Shown in pieces: positions 42,085 through 51,003 of a stretch of 64,000 bases of DNA. The DNA comes from Streptococcus suis S735. Lineage in GTDB: Bacteria > Bacillota > Bacilli > Lactobacillales > Streptococcaceae. The first letter of the stretch is position 1, and every line of letters starts with the position of its first letter. The DNA lies in the NCBI RefSeq assembly GCF_000294495.1, contig NC_018526.1, positions 1,674,001 through 1,738,000 of the forward strand, in the 5' to 3' direction. Under the pieces are notes generated by a model, which did no database searches, was not told the origin of the DNA, and saw only the letters and a program-made list of their open reading frames with translations. The position numbers and the translations under genes were made by a program.

Positions 42085-43115
42085 TTATATAAAGGTAAAA
42101 TGAAATGGATGTTTCACAAAATCTAACAAAGGGACATCGCTTTCATGGACATGGCCAACAACCATTTGGCGGTCGTCCTGAGGCAAGTCGACCAAACAAA
42201 TTTCTAGTTCTGATTGATAACGAAGAAACTGTTCATTAGCAAGAACAATATCTCCTCGTTTTCGATGACTTGCTGGCCCTTGAATTGCATATCCTTTTAA
42301 CTGAGCCCTTGAATGGCTAGCACGTATGACATATTCACTGCATCAATTCTATTTTCGAAATTCATTCCCTTCAATTGCTTTGGAAACTGCGCTGATAAGG
42401 CTATTATACCCTTTGTCAAATATGAAAATCTTTCTAATGAAGCACTCGATAAGGCATTATCCCCAATACAAACATAATCACTTTCACAACACATCAAACA
42501 ATCGAGTGCGGCTTGAATTGGAGGCAACGCTCTATGTTCTTCAACGGTTGGAAGTCCTTCAAAAAGCGGAAAACGCTTGTTATCTCCAGGAATAAAGGTG
42601 ATGACTTTTATTCCACAAGAGTGTAGCCGACTATTTAGGTCACGGACACTACTTCCCCCTAAACCTGTATAAGGCTTAGGATAATAATTATGACATGCCA
42701 AAACTTTTGTTTTCTCAATACCAACGTCCATCATCTTCCTTAAAAAATCATCTGACAATGTAGATGCATTTAAGACAAGTAAAAAGTCTTCCGACAATGA
42801 TTTCATGACTTCAATAGTAATTCCATCATCAATCCTAAGTGCTTTAATACCGAGCTTTTTAATCCCTTCATTCCCATATCGCTTCAAACTATCTTGATTG
42901 ATATCCACAATCAAGGTCAGCCCTTCTCGTTGACATTTTGTTACAATATGACGAATCTTTTCGTCTCCCTTCTCTTCTTCATTTATATTAAGCGAAGAGA
43001 AAACAAAGGAAAATCCTGCATTTTGATATTCTATAAACCACTTTTCCGAATTAGCAAATGAGTTAGATAAATAGAGTGAAAAACCGAAACGACTGAAAAA
43101 ATCATTAACTTCCAT
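42085..43115 (-). pseudogene. mupG: 6-phospho-N-acetylmuramidase MupG, frameshifted near the C-terminus
   Basis: Residues from MEVNDFFSRFGFSLYLS read the TIM barrel of the DUF871/MupG family, with KVLACHNYYPKPYTGLG and KVITFIPGDNKRFP. The frame breaks near 42325 in AATATGTC, where an extra AT appears. Removing it joins DAVN to VIRASHSRAQLKGYAIQGP, and the C-terminal part then continues to a TAA at 42085. The joined protein would be about 342 residues. MupG cleaves imported GlcNAc-MurNAc-6-phosphate. The gene overlaps the PTS gene by 11 bases and ends the murQ-PTS-mupG operon. The truncated product would lack the C-terminal domain. Confidence 0.85.
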
Positions 43116-44532
43116 ATACGGTCTCAATTCTATCTTCATCCACACCAAAGAACCAAGTTAGTACAAAACCACCTACATATGCAGCCAGCATCGCTATAAC
43201 AAATTGCAGTTGGCTTCCAGGTACCATGATTAACAGTCCAAACAAACCAGAAACTCCTTGAGATACAGTCCCTAAATGGAATAACACTGCCAAAATACCG
43301 CCAAAACCTGAACCTAAACAAGCGGTTAGGAAAGGTTTGCCCAATGGCAAAGTGACGGCGTACATCATCGGTTCACCAATTCCCAAGATTCCGACTGGAA
43401 TAGAATCTCGTGTTAGTTGTTTCAACTTTTTATTTTTTGTTTTCAAAAAGAGTGCTAAACCAGCCCCGACTTGTCCACCACCTGCCATCATCAAAATAGG
43501 CAAGAGATAATTTATACCACCTGTTGGCCCAGATGGATCATTCAACAAAACATGTATTGGAGTCAATGCTTGGTGTAGTCCAACTGATACCAATGGTAAG
43601 AAGCCTGCTGACAAAATATACCCACCTACTATACCTAGCTTCTCATATACAAAATTTAATCCACTATAAATAGCTGTGGTTAACACTTCTCCAAGAGGCT
43701 GAATGACTAACAAAGCAACCAGACCACCCAATATTACTGTACAAAGAGGAGTCAAAAAAGTGTCTAAAAAACTTGGCATATATTTTCGGATATTTCTTTC
43801 TAGAAATGCAAAGAAAATCCCAACAAATAGAGCCGCTAACAAACCGCCTGCACTAGGTGAGAATGCCTTGTCCACAAAAGGTAATAAAATTGATTTGTCA
43901 TCCACTACTGTCAACAAAGGCATTGAAGGAACTGCCACAGACATAGCTCCGGCCATTGCTCCCAAAATCGGACTTCCTTTAAATTCTTTCGCCGCATTCA
44001 TTCCAACATAGATTGGCAAAAAAGTAAAGAGTCCCCAACTCATAGTCCTAATACATTGATACCACCATTCCATTGCAAAAGCATTCCCGGTTGATACATT
44101 AATGACATTTGTAATCCCATTTATCAAACCTGCCGCAATTATACCAGGTAATATAGGTATAAAAATATTAGCAATTTTTTGCAAGAATCGTTGAACTGGC
44201 TTGTCGTACTTCTCTTTATTTATCCTTTTATTTGTAGCAGCAACATCCGCTGTTGTGTAATCTTCTTCAACACTTCCCAATGATATACCTGTCAGTTCTG
44301 AAAATGCTTGGCCAACCTTTGTCACTGTTCCAGGCCCAAAAACAATTTGAAGTGTATCTGCCTCAACAACTCCCAAAACCCCTTCTATGTTTTTGAGACT
44401 ATCAAGGTGAACCAGCTTGTCATCTCGTAACTGTAAACGAAGTCGTGTCATACAAACTGCATTCCCTAGGATATTTTCCCTGCCACCAACATTTTCAAGA
44501 ACTTGCTTTGCAACATCTTTCGTATTTTTCAT
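43105..44532 (-). CDS. PTS transporter, MurNAc-type EIIBC
   Basis: The 475-residue protein has an N-terminal EIIB domain (1-85, phospho-cysteine C27 in AVCMTRLRLQLRD) and a ten-helix EIIC domain with GEPMMYAVTLPLGKPF. No EIIA domain is present; it would need the cytosolic EIIA-Glc of another system. By its place between murQ and mupG it probably imports MurNAc or GlcNAc-MurNAc with phosphorylation. The start MKNTKDVAKQ follows TAAGGAGAATT, and the murQ stop is one base upstream. The glucose-type family also covers sucrose and beta-glucoside carriers, so specificity is inferred. Confidence 0.9.
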   Translation of the reverse strand: MKNTKDVAKQVLENVGGRENILGNAVCMTRLRLQLRDDKLVHLDSLKNIEGVLGVVEADTLQIVFGPGTVTKVGQAFSELTGISLGSVEEDYTTADVAATNKRINKEKYDKPVQRFLQKIANIFIPILPGIIAAGLINGITNVINVSTGNAFAMEWWYQCIRTMSWGLFTFLPIYVGMNAAKEFKGSPILGAMAGAMSVAVPSMPLLTVVDDKSILLPFVDKAFSPSAGGLLAALFVGIFFAFLERNIRKYMPSFLDTFLTPLCTVILGGLVALLVIQPLGEVLTTAIYSGLNFVYEKLGIVGGYILSAGFLPLVSVGLHQALTPIHVLLNDPSGPTGGINYLLPILMMAGGGQVGAGLALFLKTKNKKLKQLTRDSIPVGILGIGEPMMYAVTLPLGKPFLTACLGSGFGGILAVLFHLGTVSQGVSGLFGLLIMVPGSQLQFVIAMLAAYVGGFVLTWFFGVDEDRIETVYGS

Positions 44533-44533
44533 T

Positions 44534-45445
44534 TTAATTCTCCTTATCCAAAATTGATTGAATTGCAAATGAAATGTGATTATGATAGTTTTCCAGAAGT
44601 TTTTTTGCCTCTATTTGATCAAGTTGACTCAACTGCATCAAGATGGCTAATTTCACGTCTTGGTTGGCTTGTTGAAAAATATGTTCCGCCTCCATCTCTG
44701 TACAGCCAGTTGTTTCACAAATAATTCTTTTTGCTCGTTGAATCAGTTTTTGATTGGTCGGTTGCACATCTACCATGAATCCTCGAAAAACTTTTCCTAG
44801 TTGTATCATCGAGGTGGTAGAAATCATATTCAGAATCATTTTTTGAGCTGTCCCAGCTTTCATTCGACTAGATCCCGTTACAACCTCTGGTCCAACCAAT
44901 ACTTCAATCGGAGCATCTACCAATGGGGAGATTTCCGCATCTTGTACACAGGAAATACTGGCCGTCTTTGCTCCAATTTCACGAGCATATGTGACTGCCT
45001 CAAGGACATATGGAGTCCTGCCTGAAGCAGCAAGCCCGATAACCACATCCTTCGCCGATATACCAATTTGTTGCAGATCCTCTACAGCTGCTGCTCGGTT
45101 ATCCTCTGCCCCCTCTTTGGCGGCACGTACAGCTCCATTTCCTCCAGCAATAAGTCCTTGTACTAACTCTGGAGAAACTCCAAAAGTCGGCGGACACTCC
45201 GAAGCATCCAAAACTCCTAGCCTTCCTGAGGTTCCCGCTCCGACATAGATCAGTCTACCATCCTTTTTCAAGCAGTCAACGACTATTTCTATTACTGCAT
45301 TAATTTGGGGCAGTATACGTTGTACAGCTAAAGCAACCAGGCCATCTTCACGATTAATGTAGGCGGTGATTTCCCCGATAGACATTGTCTCAATAGCAAA
45401 TGAGTCTGGATTGGACTGCTCTGTATTCAATCGTTCAATATCCAT
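44534..45445 (-). CDS. murQ: N-acetylmuramic acid 6-phosphate etherase
   Basis: The 303-residue protein is MurQ, which cleaves the lactyl ether of MurNAc-6-phosphate to GlcNAc-6-phosphate and D-lactate. It has an SIS domain with YVGAGTSGRLGVLDASECPPTFG near residue 65 and GLAASGRTPYVLEAVTYA. The start MDIERLNTEQ follows AAAGGAGAATA. A cre-like site lies upstream at 45466-45479. It heads the murQ-PTS-mupG operon and is divergent from murR. Confidence 0.95.
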   Translation of the reverse strand: MDIERLNTEQSNPDSFAIETMSIGEITAYINREDGLVALAVQRILPQINAVIEIVVDCLKKDGRLIYVGAGTSGRLGVLDASECPPTFGVSPELVQGLIAGGNGAVRAAKEGAEDNRAAAVEDLQQIGISAKDVVIGLAASGRTPYVLEAVTYAREIGAKTASISCVQDAEISPLVDAPIEVLVGPEVVTGSSRMKAGTAQKMILNMISTTSMIQLGKVFRGFMVDVQPTNQKLIQRAKRIICETTGCTEMEAEHIFQQANQDVKLAILMQLSQLDQIEAKKLLENYHNHISFAIQSILDKEN

Positions 45446-45465
45446 CTTATTCTCCTTTCTTTTTT

Positions 45466-45479
45466 TGTAAACGTTTGCT
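45466..45479. promoter_or_regulatory. cre (CcpA) site upstream of murQ
   Basis: TGTAAACGTTTGCT (reverse AGCAAACGTTTACA) is cre-like, 20 bases before the murQ start codon and within the divergent murQ-murR promoter region. Catabolite repression of cell-wall sugar salvage is expected. Confidence 0.6.
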
Positions 45480-45571
45480 ATAATCGTATTATACAACTTT
45501 TGTATTATTATTTCAATATTTTTTAGAAATTAAAGAAACTTTATAACAGACTGTGTTAGAAGGGAATCATT

Positions 45572-46399
45572 ATGAATAGAAACATTTTAAATCACTCGAT
45601 AGAGAATTTAACCCCTACCGAAAACAAATTATTGGATTATATTGAAGAGAACATCCATCGTATTGAAACAATGAATATCTATCAATTAGCCGATAACGCC
45701 GGAGTATCAACAGCTACAATCAGTCGAATCAGTAAAAAAATGGGCTATTCTAACTTTAATAAGTTAAAGATAGAAATAGCCAAATCGAAATATGATGATT
45801 TACTCAATGCTCACTTCACGCCATCAGATTCGATTGACGATATTTCTACTAAATTAATTCATTCAATAACAATTTCAAATCAACAAACCATCAGTTTTCT
45901 AAACTTGGAAGAATTAGAAGCCGCCGTAAAATTATTACAAAGCGCTTCTCGAATTTATTTATTTGGAGTTGGGGCATCAGGTATTGTTTGCAGTGACTTT
46001 TACTACAAGCTGAGTAGAATAGGTAAAACATGTATTTTTGCACAAGATACACATATTCAGATGGCTAATATTGCAACCGCTGGAAACGGTGACTTAGCAA
46101 TCGGAATTAGTTATAGCGGAATGACAAAAGAAGTCGTTGAGCCACTTCGTTTCGCAAAAGAAAATGGAGTTTCAACGATAACTATCACTGGAACTGGTAA
46201 GAATCAATTAGCAGATTTAGCCGATATTACATTTAGAATCCCACGACATGAGCATGAACTTCGAGTCGGGGCTATTACATCACGAAGCAACTCACTTTTC
46301 CTAACCGACTTGCTTTACCTAGCACTTATCCAGGATCATAAACAAGAGATTACAGCTATCTTAGAACAAACAAAACATCTTACAGAAGTAATCAAATAG
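45572..46399 (+). CDS. murR: MurR/RpiR family transcriptional regulator
   Basis: The 275-residue protein has an N-terminal RpiR-type helix-turn-helix (about 1-75, with YQLADNAGVSTATISRISKKMGYSNF) and a C-terminal SIS domain (about 120-260, with LFGVGASGIVCSDFYYKL). SIS domains bind phosphosugars. It is divergent from murQ with 126 bp between the start codons, so it most likely regulates the MurNAc operon in response to MurNAc-6-phosphate. The gene symbol is inferred from that context. Confidence 0.88.
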   Translation: MNRNILNHSIENLTPTENKLLDYIEENIHRIETMNIYQLADNAGVSTATISRISKKMGYSNFNKLKIEIAKSKYDDLLNAHFTPSDSIDDISTKLIHSITISNQQTISFLNLEELEAAVKLLQSASRIYLFGVGASGIVCSDFYYKLSRIGKTCIFAQDTHIQMANIATAGNGDLAIGISYSGMTKEVVEPLRFAKENGVSTITITGTGKNQLADLADITFRIPRHEHELRVGAITSRSNSLFLTDLLYLALIQDHKQEITAILEQTKHLTEVIK

Positions 46400-46487
46400 A
46401 CCACCTGATAAATCCACTACAAAAAGCAAATCCCCTAAGCTCGATCGAATCTTTTATTGAAGCAACTCATACAATAGGGAAAAAAAC

Positions 46488-46532
46488 AAAAAACACAGCT
46501 CAGTATACAAGATACTGGTGCTGTGTTTTTTT
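46488..46532. terminator. Bidirectional terminator between murR and rpsO
   Basis: AAAAAACACAGC pairs with GCTGTGTTTTTT around a 20-base loop. Runs of A and T at the ends serve both converging genes. Confidence 0.85.
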
Positions 46533-46549
46533 GTTTCTATACCTGCTAA

Positions 46550-46819
46550 TTAACGACGGAGTCCGAGTGAGTGAATCAATTCACGGTAACGGTTAACGTC
46601 TGTGCGGCGTAGGTATGCCAACAAGTTACGACGGCGACCGATTTTTTTCATCAAACCACGGTAAGTTGCGTGGTCTTTTTTGTGTTGTTTGATGTGGTCG
46701 TTAAGGTGGTTGATTTCCCAAGTAAGTACTGCTACTTGAACTTCAACTGAACCTGTGTCGCCTTCATGACGAGCATATTGTGCCATGATTTCATTTTTTT
46801 TCTCTTTTGAGATTGCCAT
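46550..46819 (-). CDS. rpsO: 30S ribosomal protein S15
   Basis: The 89-residue protein is S15. It starts [24 protein letters not shown] and ends with [27 protein letters not shown], the conserved 16S rRNA-binding region. The start was chosen for the AAAGGAGAACAT site and the usual length. A longer in-frame start would overrun a leader of about 120 nt, which may carry S15 autoregulation. Confidence 0.98.
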   Translation of the reverse strand: MAISKEKKNEIMAQYARHEGDTGSVEVQVAVLTWEINHLNDHIKQHKKDHATYRGLMKKIGRRRNLLAYLRRTDVNRYRELIHSLGLRR

Positions 46820-47022
46820 GATATGTTCTCCTTTGTTTTTGAGCCTAATCCGAGTGACAGGTTGGCGACCTGTAACCAAGAAAAAGCTAGATTTGTCCTT
46901 TTGGACCTCATTTATTCTATCAAGGATTGTCTTTTTTGTCAACTGATTTGAAAACTAGCTGAGTAGCTCTGCTATTTTCAAAAAAAGCCAGCTTTTGCTG
47001 ACTTTCTGCTTGTATATCACAT

Positions 47023-48300
47023 TTACTCTGCCTTTTCTGCTTTTGGCAAGATGAGATTGAGGATAATACCTACAATGGCTGAGAGGGCTGTACCTGAAAG
47101 GGTGATGGCACCGATGTTGAGAACTGCTCCACCAAGACCCAATACCAGCATTGAGCTTGCAATAATCAGGTTACGGACTTGACCGAAATCAACACGGCTC
47201 TCAATCAAAACTTTCAAACCGTTTGAGGCGATAACCCCGTAAAGCAAGATAGACATGCCTCCAAGTACGGCACTTGGAATAGTAGAGATAAGGGATGTAA
47301 ATTTACCCAAGAATGAGAAGGCAATGGCAATCAAGGCTGCATTACGGATAACGGATACTGATGCGATGCGAGTCATACCGATAACCCCTGTATTTTCACC
47401 ATAAGTCGTGTTAGCAGGTCCACCGATAAAGGCAGATACGGCAGTCGCCACACCGTCACCAATCAAGGTACGGCTGAGGCCTGGATCTTTCAAGAACTGG
47501 CGGCCGCAGATTTGGCTGAGAACGGTGTGGTCACCGATATGCTCAGCTACTGTTACAACAGCAATTGGTAAGATAGCAATCATTTCTGGACCGAAGTAGA
47601 AATTGTACGACTTGAAGGCACCTGTTTCAAATGGTAGGTAGAAACCTGGTAATTCAAACCAAGCTGCTTCCAGAACAGGTGTGAAGTCAACCAAACCAAG
47701 ACAGAGTGCAATCACGTAACCACCGATGATGGCAATCAAGAAGGGAACAATCTTGGCGAAGCCTTTCCCTTTGGTATTGACAAAAGCAGCAATCAAGAAG
47801 GTTGCGATCGCCACAACGACGTTTTTCCAGTCACCGTCTGCGACAAAGCCTGCCGAAGTCACGGCAGAGTTGGCAAGACCCAGACCGATAACGATAATCA
47901 TAGGACCGATAACAATCGGTGGCAAGAGGGTATCAATCCACTTGGTCCCGATAACTTTGACAAGCGCAGCAATCAAGACGTAAATCAAACCGACAAAGAG
48001 AATACCTGTCTGCGCAGCTGACACATCGCCGCCCATTTCCTTAATGGCGAGGGCCATAGCTGAGATGTAGGCGAAGGAAGATCCCAGGTAAACCGGCACC
48101 TTAAACTGTGTCGCTACTTGGTAAATCAAGGTTCCGACACCTGATGCGAAGAGAGCCACGGAAACTGGCATACCGAGAATCAGTGGCACCAAGATTGTCG
48201 CTCCGAACATAGCGAACACGTGCTGGAAACTCAACAAAATCCCTTGAAGCGGTGCTGGTTTCTCATGGACATCAAACAAAAGATTGGCTTTTGTACTCAT
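47023..48300 (-). CDS. pyrP: Uracil permease (UraA/PyrP, NCS2 family)
   Basis: The 425-residue protein has 12-14 hydrophobic segments and the NCS2 pattern, with LPLIVGPM-like GPMIIVIGLGLANSAV, VTVAEHIGDHTVLSQICGR (proton and substrate region) and GGPANTTYGENTGVIGMTRI. It imports uracil or a related nucleobase. A PyrR attenuator (48307-48425) directly upstream identifies uracil rather than xanthine as the regulated substrate. The start MSTKANLL follows a GGGAGATTT ribosome site. Confidence 0.93.
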   Translation of the reverse strand: MSTKANLLFDVHEKPAPLQGILLSFQHVFAMFGATILVPLILGMPVSVALFASGVGTLIYQVATQFKVPVYLGSSFAYISAMALAIKEMGGDVSAAQTGILFVGLIYVLIAALVKVIGTKWIDTLLPPIVIGPMIIVIGLGLANSAVTSAGFVADGDWKNVVVAIATFLIAAFVNTKGKGFAKIVPFLIAIIGGYVIALCLGLVDFTPVLEAAWFELPGFYLPFETGAFKSYNFYFGPEMIAILPIAVVTVAEHIGDHTVLSQICGRQFLKDPGLSRTLIGDGVATAVSAFIGGPANTTYGENTGVIGMTRIASVSVIRNAALIAIAFSFLGKFTSLISTIPSAVLGGMSILLYGVIASNGLKVLIESRVDFGQVRNLIIASSMLVLGLGGAVLNIGAITLSGTALSAIVGIILNLILPKAEKAE

Positions 48301-48306
48301 AAATCT

Positions 48307-48425
48307 CCCATTCTGGGTACACAAAAAGACCCAGACTTTCTAAATATACATAGTCATAGGCCCTTAATGAATTATCCTGTTGTCTTTCTCACCTCACGGG
48401 ATGAGTTTAAAAACCTACGCTTTTG
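48307..48425 (-). promoter_or_regulatory. PyrR-binding attenuator leader of pyrP
   Basis: The leader contains the PyrR-site motif TCCCGTGAGGTG (48390-48401, minus strand) in an anti-antiterminator stem. A terminator follows: GGCCTATGACT pairs with AGTCTGGGTC (with G-U pairs) and runs into TTTTT. With high UMP, PyrR would bind and favour termination. The layout matches pyr attenuators of Bacillus and streptococci. Confidence 0.85.
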
Positions 48426-48576
48426 ATATTGTAACATAAGCCCTTACTTTTGGCAAGGAATTTTGTAAATTTTTATTTTTTAGAAAAATGGCTGAGCAGG
48501 AGCTGAACTGCTTATTATTACTCCATTTTTCCAACTCTTTTTCCACACGAGCTAACTTTAAACGAATATTTTTCAT
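48415..48576 (-). pseudogene. Remnant of an XRE-type regulator gene
   Basis: A 53-codon frame starts after a GGAGGATGGCT ribosome site with MKNIRLKLARVEKELEK, like the beginning of a Cro/CI family DNA-binding protein, but diverges afterward and stops at 48415 without the helix-turn-helix. It overlaps the pyrP leader. It is most likely a deletion remnant. The evidence is a short match. Confidence 0.35.
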
Positions 48577-48729
48577 GCCATAGCCATCCTCCTGTGCATT
48601 TTTATAATTTTATTACACACTATATTTTCTATTTTGAAATATATATCTTACATTTCGTTTAATTTTTTAACAGAAAAAGAAGACAATATTGCCTTCGTAA
48701 TATACGTACATATTTAGGTATTACTCTCC

Positions 48730-49239
48730 CTACTCCACACTCTTAATCCGTTTCTTAATCTTCTGGCTAAACTCAATCATCCTCCCCTTTTCCTCCGGCC
48801 AGATTTTGGTCACGCGGTCAACAGCAATTATGAAGATGATTACCGCAGCATAGTCCTTGGCTTTTTCAATCAGACCAACACTTTCAGCAACTACTAAAAG
48901 TAGATAGAATGTGAATAAAATAGTTCGTTTGGGTAACGCCATCAAAAACTCAATCCCTGCCTTATAGCCCAGATAAATCTGCCGATTAAGCCCTTTGGCC
49001 TTTTCCAAACGACGATTGAGAAAGGCACGAATCCGCTTGTAAAACCAATCCGAAGTTAGAAAAAGTGATTGGGCACCAATTACAATCAAAGAAACATTAT
49101 TGGCATGTTCTTCCTTAAGCCCTAGCGCTCTAGTCACAACATAGGTCCAATCACCATTATCAATACAGATAAAAATAGTAAAGTAAACAACCGCTCCCGC
49201 TACTATAACAAGGGGAAGGGCACGGATATATTTCAACAT
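48730..49239 (-). CDS. Conserved hypothetical membrane protein
   Basis: The 169-residue protein has hydrophobic segments near the N-terminus (LPLVIVAGAVVYFTIFICI) and around 95-140 (ILFTFYLLLVVAESVGLI and VIIFIIAV) with basic loops between. I do not recognise a family. The start MLKYIRALP follows GAGAGGTTA. The C-terminus is short and positively charged (FSQKIKKRIKSVE). Confidence 0.7.
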   Translation of the reverse strand: MLKYIRALPLVIVAGAVVYFTIFICIDNGDWTYVVTRALGLKEEHANNVSLIVIGAQSLFLTSDWFYKRIRAFLNRRLEKAKGLNRQIYLGYKAGIEFLMALPKRTILFTFYLLLVVAESVGLIEKAKDYAAVIIFIIAVDRVTKIWPEEKGRMIEFSQKIKKRIKSVE

Positions 49240-49595
49240 ATAATAACCTCTCTTGGACAATTCTTAGAACCTATATTCATAAACAAAGTGTTCTTATGCA
49301 AGATATCGTTTTTGCTCATCAAGGCAATTTTTTGAAGGAATACTTGACTCTATCACCATTTAGTTTCACTTTATTGCTTCGACGAGTAAAAAGCTCCTGT
49401 GGCTGTTTTCGCCTACCACCTAATTGGTCAGGAATCTCCTTTCCTTATCTCCACCTTCAAACACTCCAATGGAAGCTATGAACTGTGAACACAGGTTCTT
49501 GTATATATTGTAATATGTTATGCCAAGTACGGTCAAGTAGGGGCTAGAATTTCAGGTACGACAACTGTACACCCTTAGCATTTTTTACTTACCCC
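49240..49595. other. Intergenic region with no supported gene
   Basis: About 350 bp between the hypothetical membrane gene and rsuA. A 61-codon plus-strand frame lies here, but it has no ribosome site or protein-like match that I trust. A long T-rich stretch and short inverted pairs are present. Nothing further can be supported. Confidence 0.5.
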
Positions 49596-49640
49596 AAAAA
49601 GAAGAAGACCTCCAATCGGGAGCAAGTCTCTTCTATTTAT
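49596..49640 (-). terminator. Terminator after rsuA
   Basis: On the minus strand AGAAGAGACTTGCTCC and GGAGGTCTTCTTCT pair and run into TTTTTGGGG just past the stop codon. Confidence 0.7.
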
Positions 49641-50369
49641 CTATAATTCCACACCAAAGACTTCTAATTGCTTTAATTCGGCAGCAGTCAACCTGCGGTA
49701 TTCTCCAAGCGCTAATTTTGGATCTAAGCGAAGAGGCCCCATGGTCAATCGTTGCAAGTCTGTCACCGTCTTTCCACAAGCCTGCACCATGCGTTTGATC
49801 TGGTGAAATTTCCCTTCTCGGATGGTGATGTCAACGAGCGAGGTCTGCTTAGCTTCATCTGTAGAGAGGATGGTCAACTGGGCTGGTTGACAGGTAAAGT
49901 CTTTCAGCTCAATTCCTGCCGCAAATCGTTCGACATCCTCTTGGGTCATGATCCCGTCAACCTGTGCTCGGTAGAGTTTATCAACATGCTTTTTCGGAGA
50001 AAGCATGGCATGAGCCAGCTGACCCTTGTTGGTCAAAAGCAAGAGACCGTGGGTATCGATGTCCAAGCGTCCAACAGGAAAAACTTCCTTCTGGCGAGCT
50101 GTATTATCTAGCAGGTCCAAGACAGTCCGATGGTGGTCATCCTCGGTGGCTGAAATAACTCCCTTAGGCTTGTTTAACAGATAGTAAACAAAGGTTTCAT
50201 GACTAAGGACCTGACCTGCTACTGCAATCTGGTCTTTTTTTTCGTTAATTTGCTGTTTGGGTGATGTTTCTACTTGGCCGTTGACTGTGACTTGCTTGTT
50301 TTTCAGGAGTTTCTTGACTTCTGTCCGACTGCCAACACCGCAATCCACTAAAAATTTATCTAATCGCAT
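49641..50369 (-). CDS. rsuA: 16S rRNA pseudouridine synthase, RsuA family
   Basis: The 242-residue protein has an N-terminal S4 RNA-binding domain (MRLDKFLVDCGVGSRTEVKKLLKN) and a catalytic domain with the pseudouridine synthase motif VGRLDIDTHGLLLLTNKG near residue 100, containing the catalytic aspartate. It modifies rRNA, most likely U516 of 16S. RluB would be an alternative among the family. Its start overlaps the following GNAT gene by 10 bases. Confidence 0.9.
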   Translation of the reverse strand: MRLDKFLVDCGVGSRTEVKKLLKNKQVTVNGQVETSPKQQINEKKDQIAVAGQVLSHETFVYYLLNKPKGVISATEDDHHRTVLDLLDNTARQKEVFPVGRLDIDTHGLLLLTNKGQLAHAMLSPKKHVDKLYRAQVDGIMTQEDVERFAAGIELKDFTCQPAQLTILSTDEAKQTSLVDITIREGKFHQIKRMVQACGKTVTDLQRLTMGPLRLDPKLALGEYRRLTAAELKQLEVFGVEL

Positions 50370-50809
50370 ACGAGTTTCTTTTCCATTTTGATATATTCTG
50401 CTTGCTTTTCTATTTCTGTAAAACCAAGAGCATGAAAGAGTTTTTGGGCAACTTGATGAGAGCTAGCAACTGTCAGTTTGATACTAGCTGGCTGAACATG
50501 CTCTACTAAATAGTCTTCAATAGCCTGGTAGAAAGCTCTGCCATTTCCCTGACCTGTCAAAGAAGGTTTCATGCCCAAACGAATGTCAACTGTCTCGCCA
50601 TCTTGGTCAATACAGAAATAGCCCATGAGGGCAGCATTGCGGATGACTGCAAAAAAGCGGTCCCCACGCGCCTCTGGTGAAATCATCACAGCATAAATCT
50701 CGGGGTTTGCACTAATCGTATAGGCATCCAAAGGTGGTTGATAGCGCCATTGGTTAGCAATTTCCAATGCCAGATCCTGGGGCAGGGGCATGATGTAAAA
50801 ATAATCCAT
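50360..50809 (-). CDS. GNAT family N-acetyltransferase
   Basis: The 149-residue protein is a small GNAT enzyme. The acetyl-CoA binding region shows GMKPSLTGQGNGRAFYQAIEDYL near residue 93, and QKLFHALGFTEIEKQAEYIKMEK at the C-terminus. Its start MDYFYIMPLP lies 3 bases beyond the next gene's stop, and it overlaps rsuA by 10 bases. The substrate is unknown. Confidence 0.88.
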   Translation of the reverse strand: MDYFYIMPLPQDLALEIANQWRYQPPLDAYTISANPEIYAVMISPEARGDRFFAVIRNAALMGYFCIDQDGETVDIRLGMKPSLTGQGNGRAFYQAIEDYLVEHVQPASIKLTVASSHQVAQKLFHALGFTEIEKQAEYIKMEKKLVCD

Positions 50810-50812
50810 TCT

Positions 50813-50986
50813 TCAGAAATTTTTTGCTAAATTTTTAATCCGACGGTTTTGGGTGGCGTAACTATCTGTCTGATAAACATAATCCACATAGCCCAACTGA
50901 TAGGAGGGAATCATGTCCTTAAAAATCAACTGAACATCCTCTGGAAAACGGAGTATTAATTCATTTAAGCGGTTATTTTCTAACAT
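50813..50986 (-). CDS. Small 57-residue hypothetical protein, possibly leaderless
   Basis: The protein MLENNRLNELILRFPEDV to ATQNRRIKNLAKNF is acidic then basic and lacks a membrane segment. No ribosome site precedes the ATG at 50986. Instead an extended -10 element TGGTATAAT lies 8 bases upstream, which would place transcription at or near the ATG. It ends 3 bases before the downstream GNAT gene. Just upstream, repeat copy C begins. I do not recognise the family. The gene may be truncated. Confidence 0.5.
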   Translation of the reverse strand: MLENNRLNELILRFPEDVQLIFKDMIPSYQLGYVDYVYQTDSYATQNRRIKNLAKNF

Positions 50987-51003
50987 AAGAATATTATACC
51001 AAA
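50987..51003 (-). promoter_or_regulatory. Extended -10 promoter at the edge of repeat C
   Basis: Minus-strand TGGTATAAT ends 8 bases before the ATG at 50986. The -35 would fall inside the repeat element (for example TTTTTG about 15 bp upstream). This could drive the small gene, the GNAT gene and rsuA. Confidence 0.5.

Noticed and set aside
43105..44532. Sucrose or beta-glucoside PTS instead of MurNAc PTS
   Set aside because: The family is shared, but the gene lies between murQ and mupG and is divergent from an RpiR-type regulator, which favours a MurNAc role. The alternative is kept in the feature text.
49296..49481. A 61-codon plus-strand frame in the gap before rsuA
   Set aside because: It has no ribosome site, an odd residue composition and no domain I can recognise. 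It most likely is chance.
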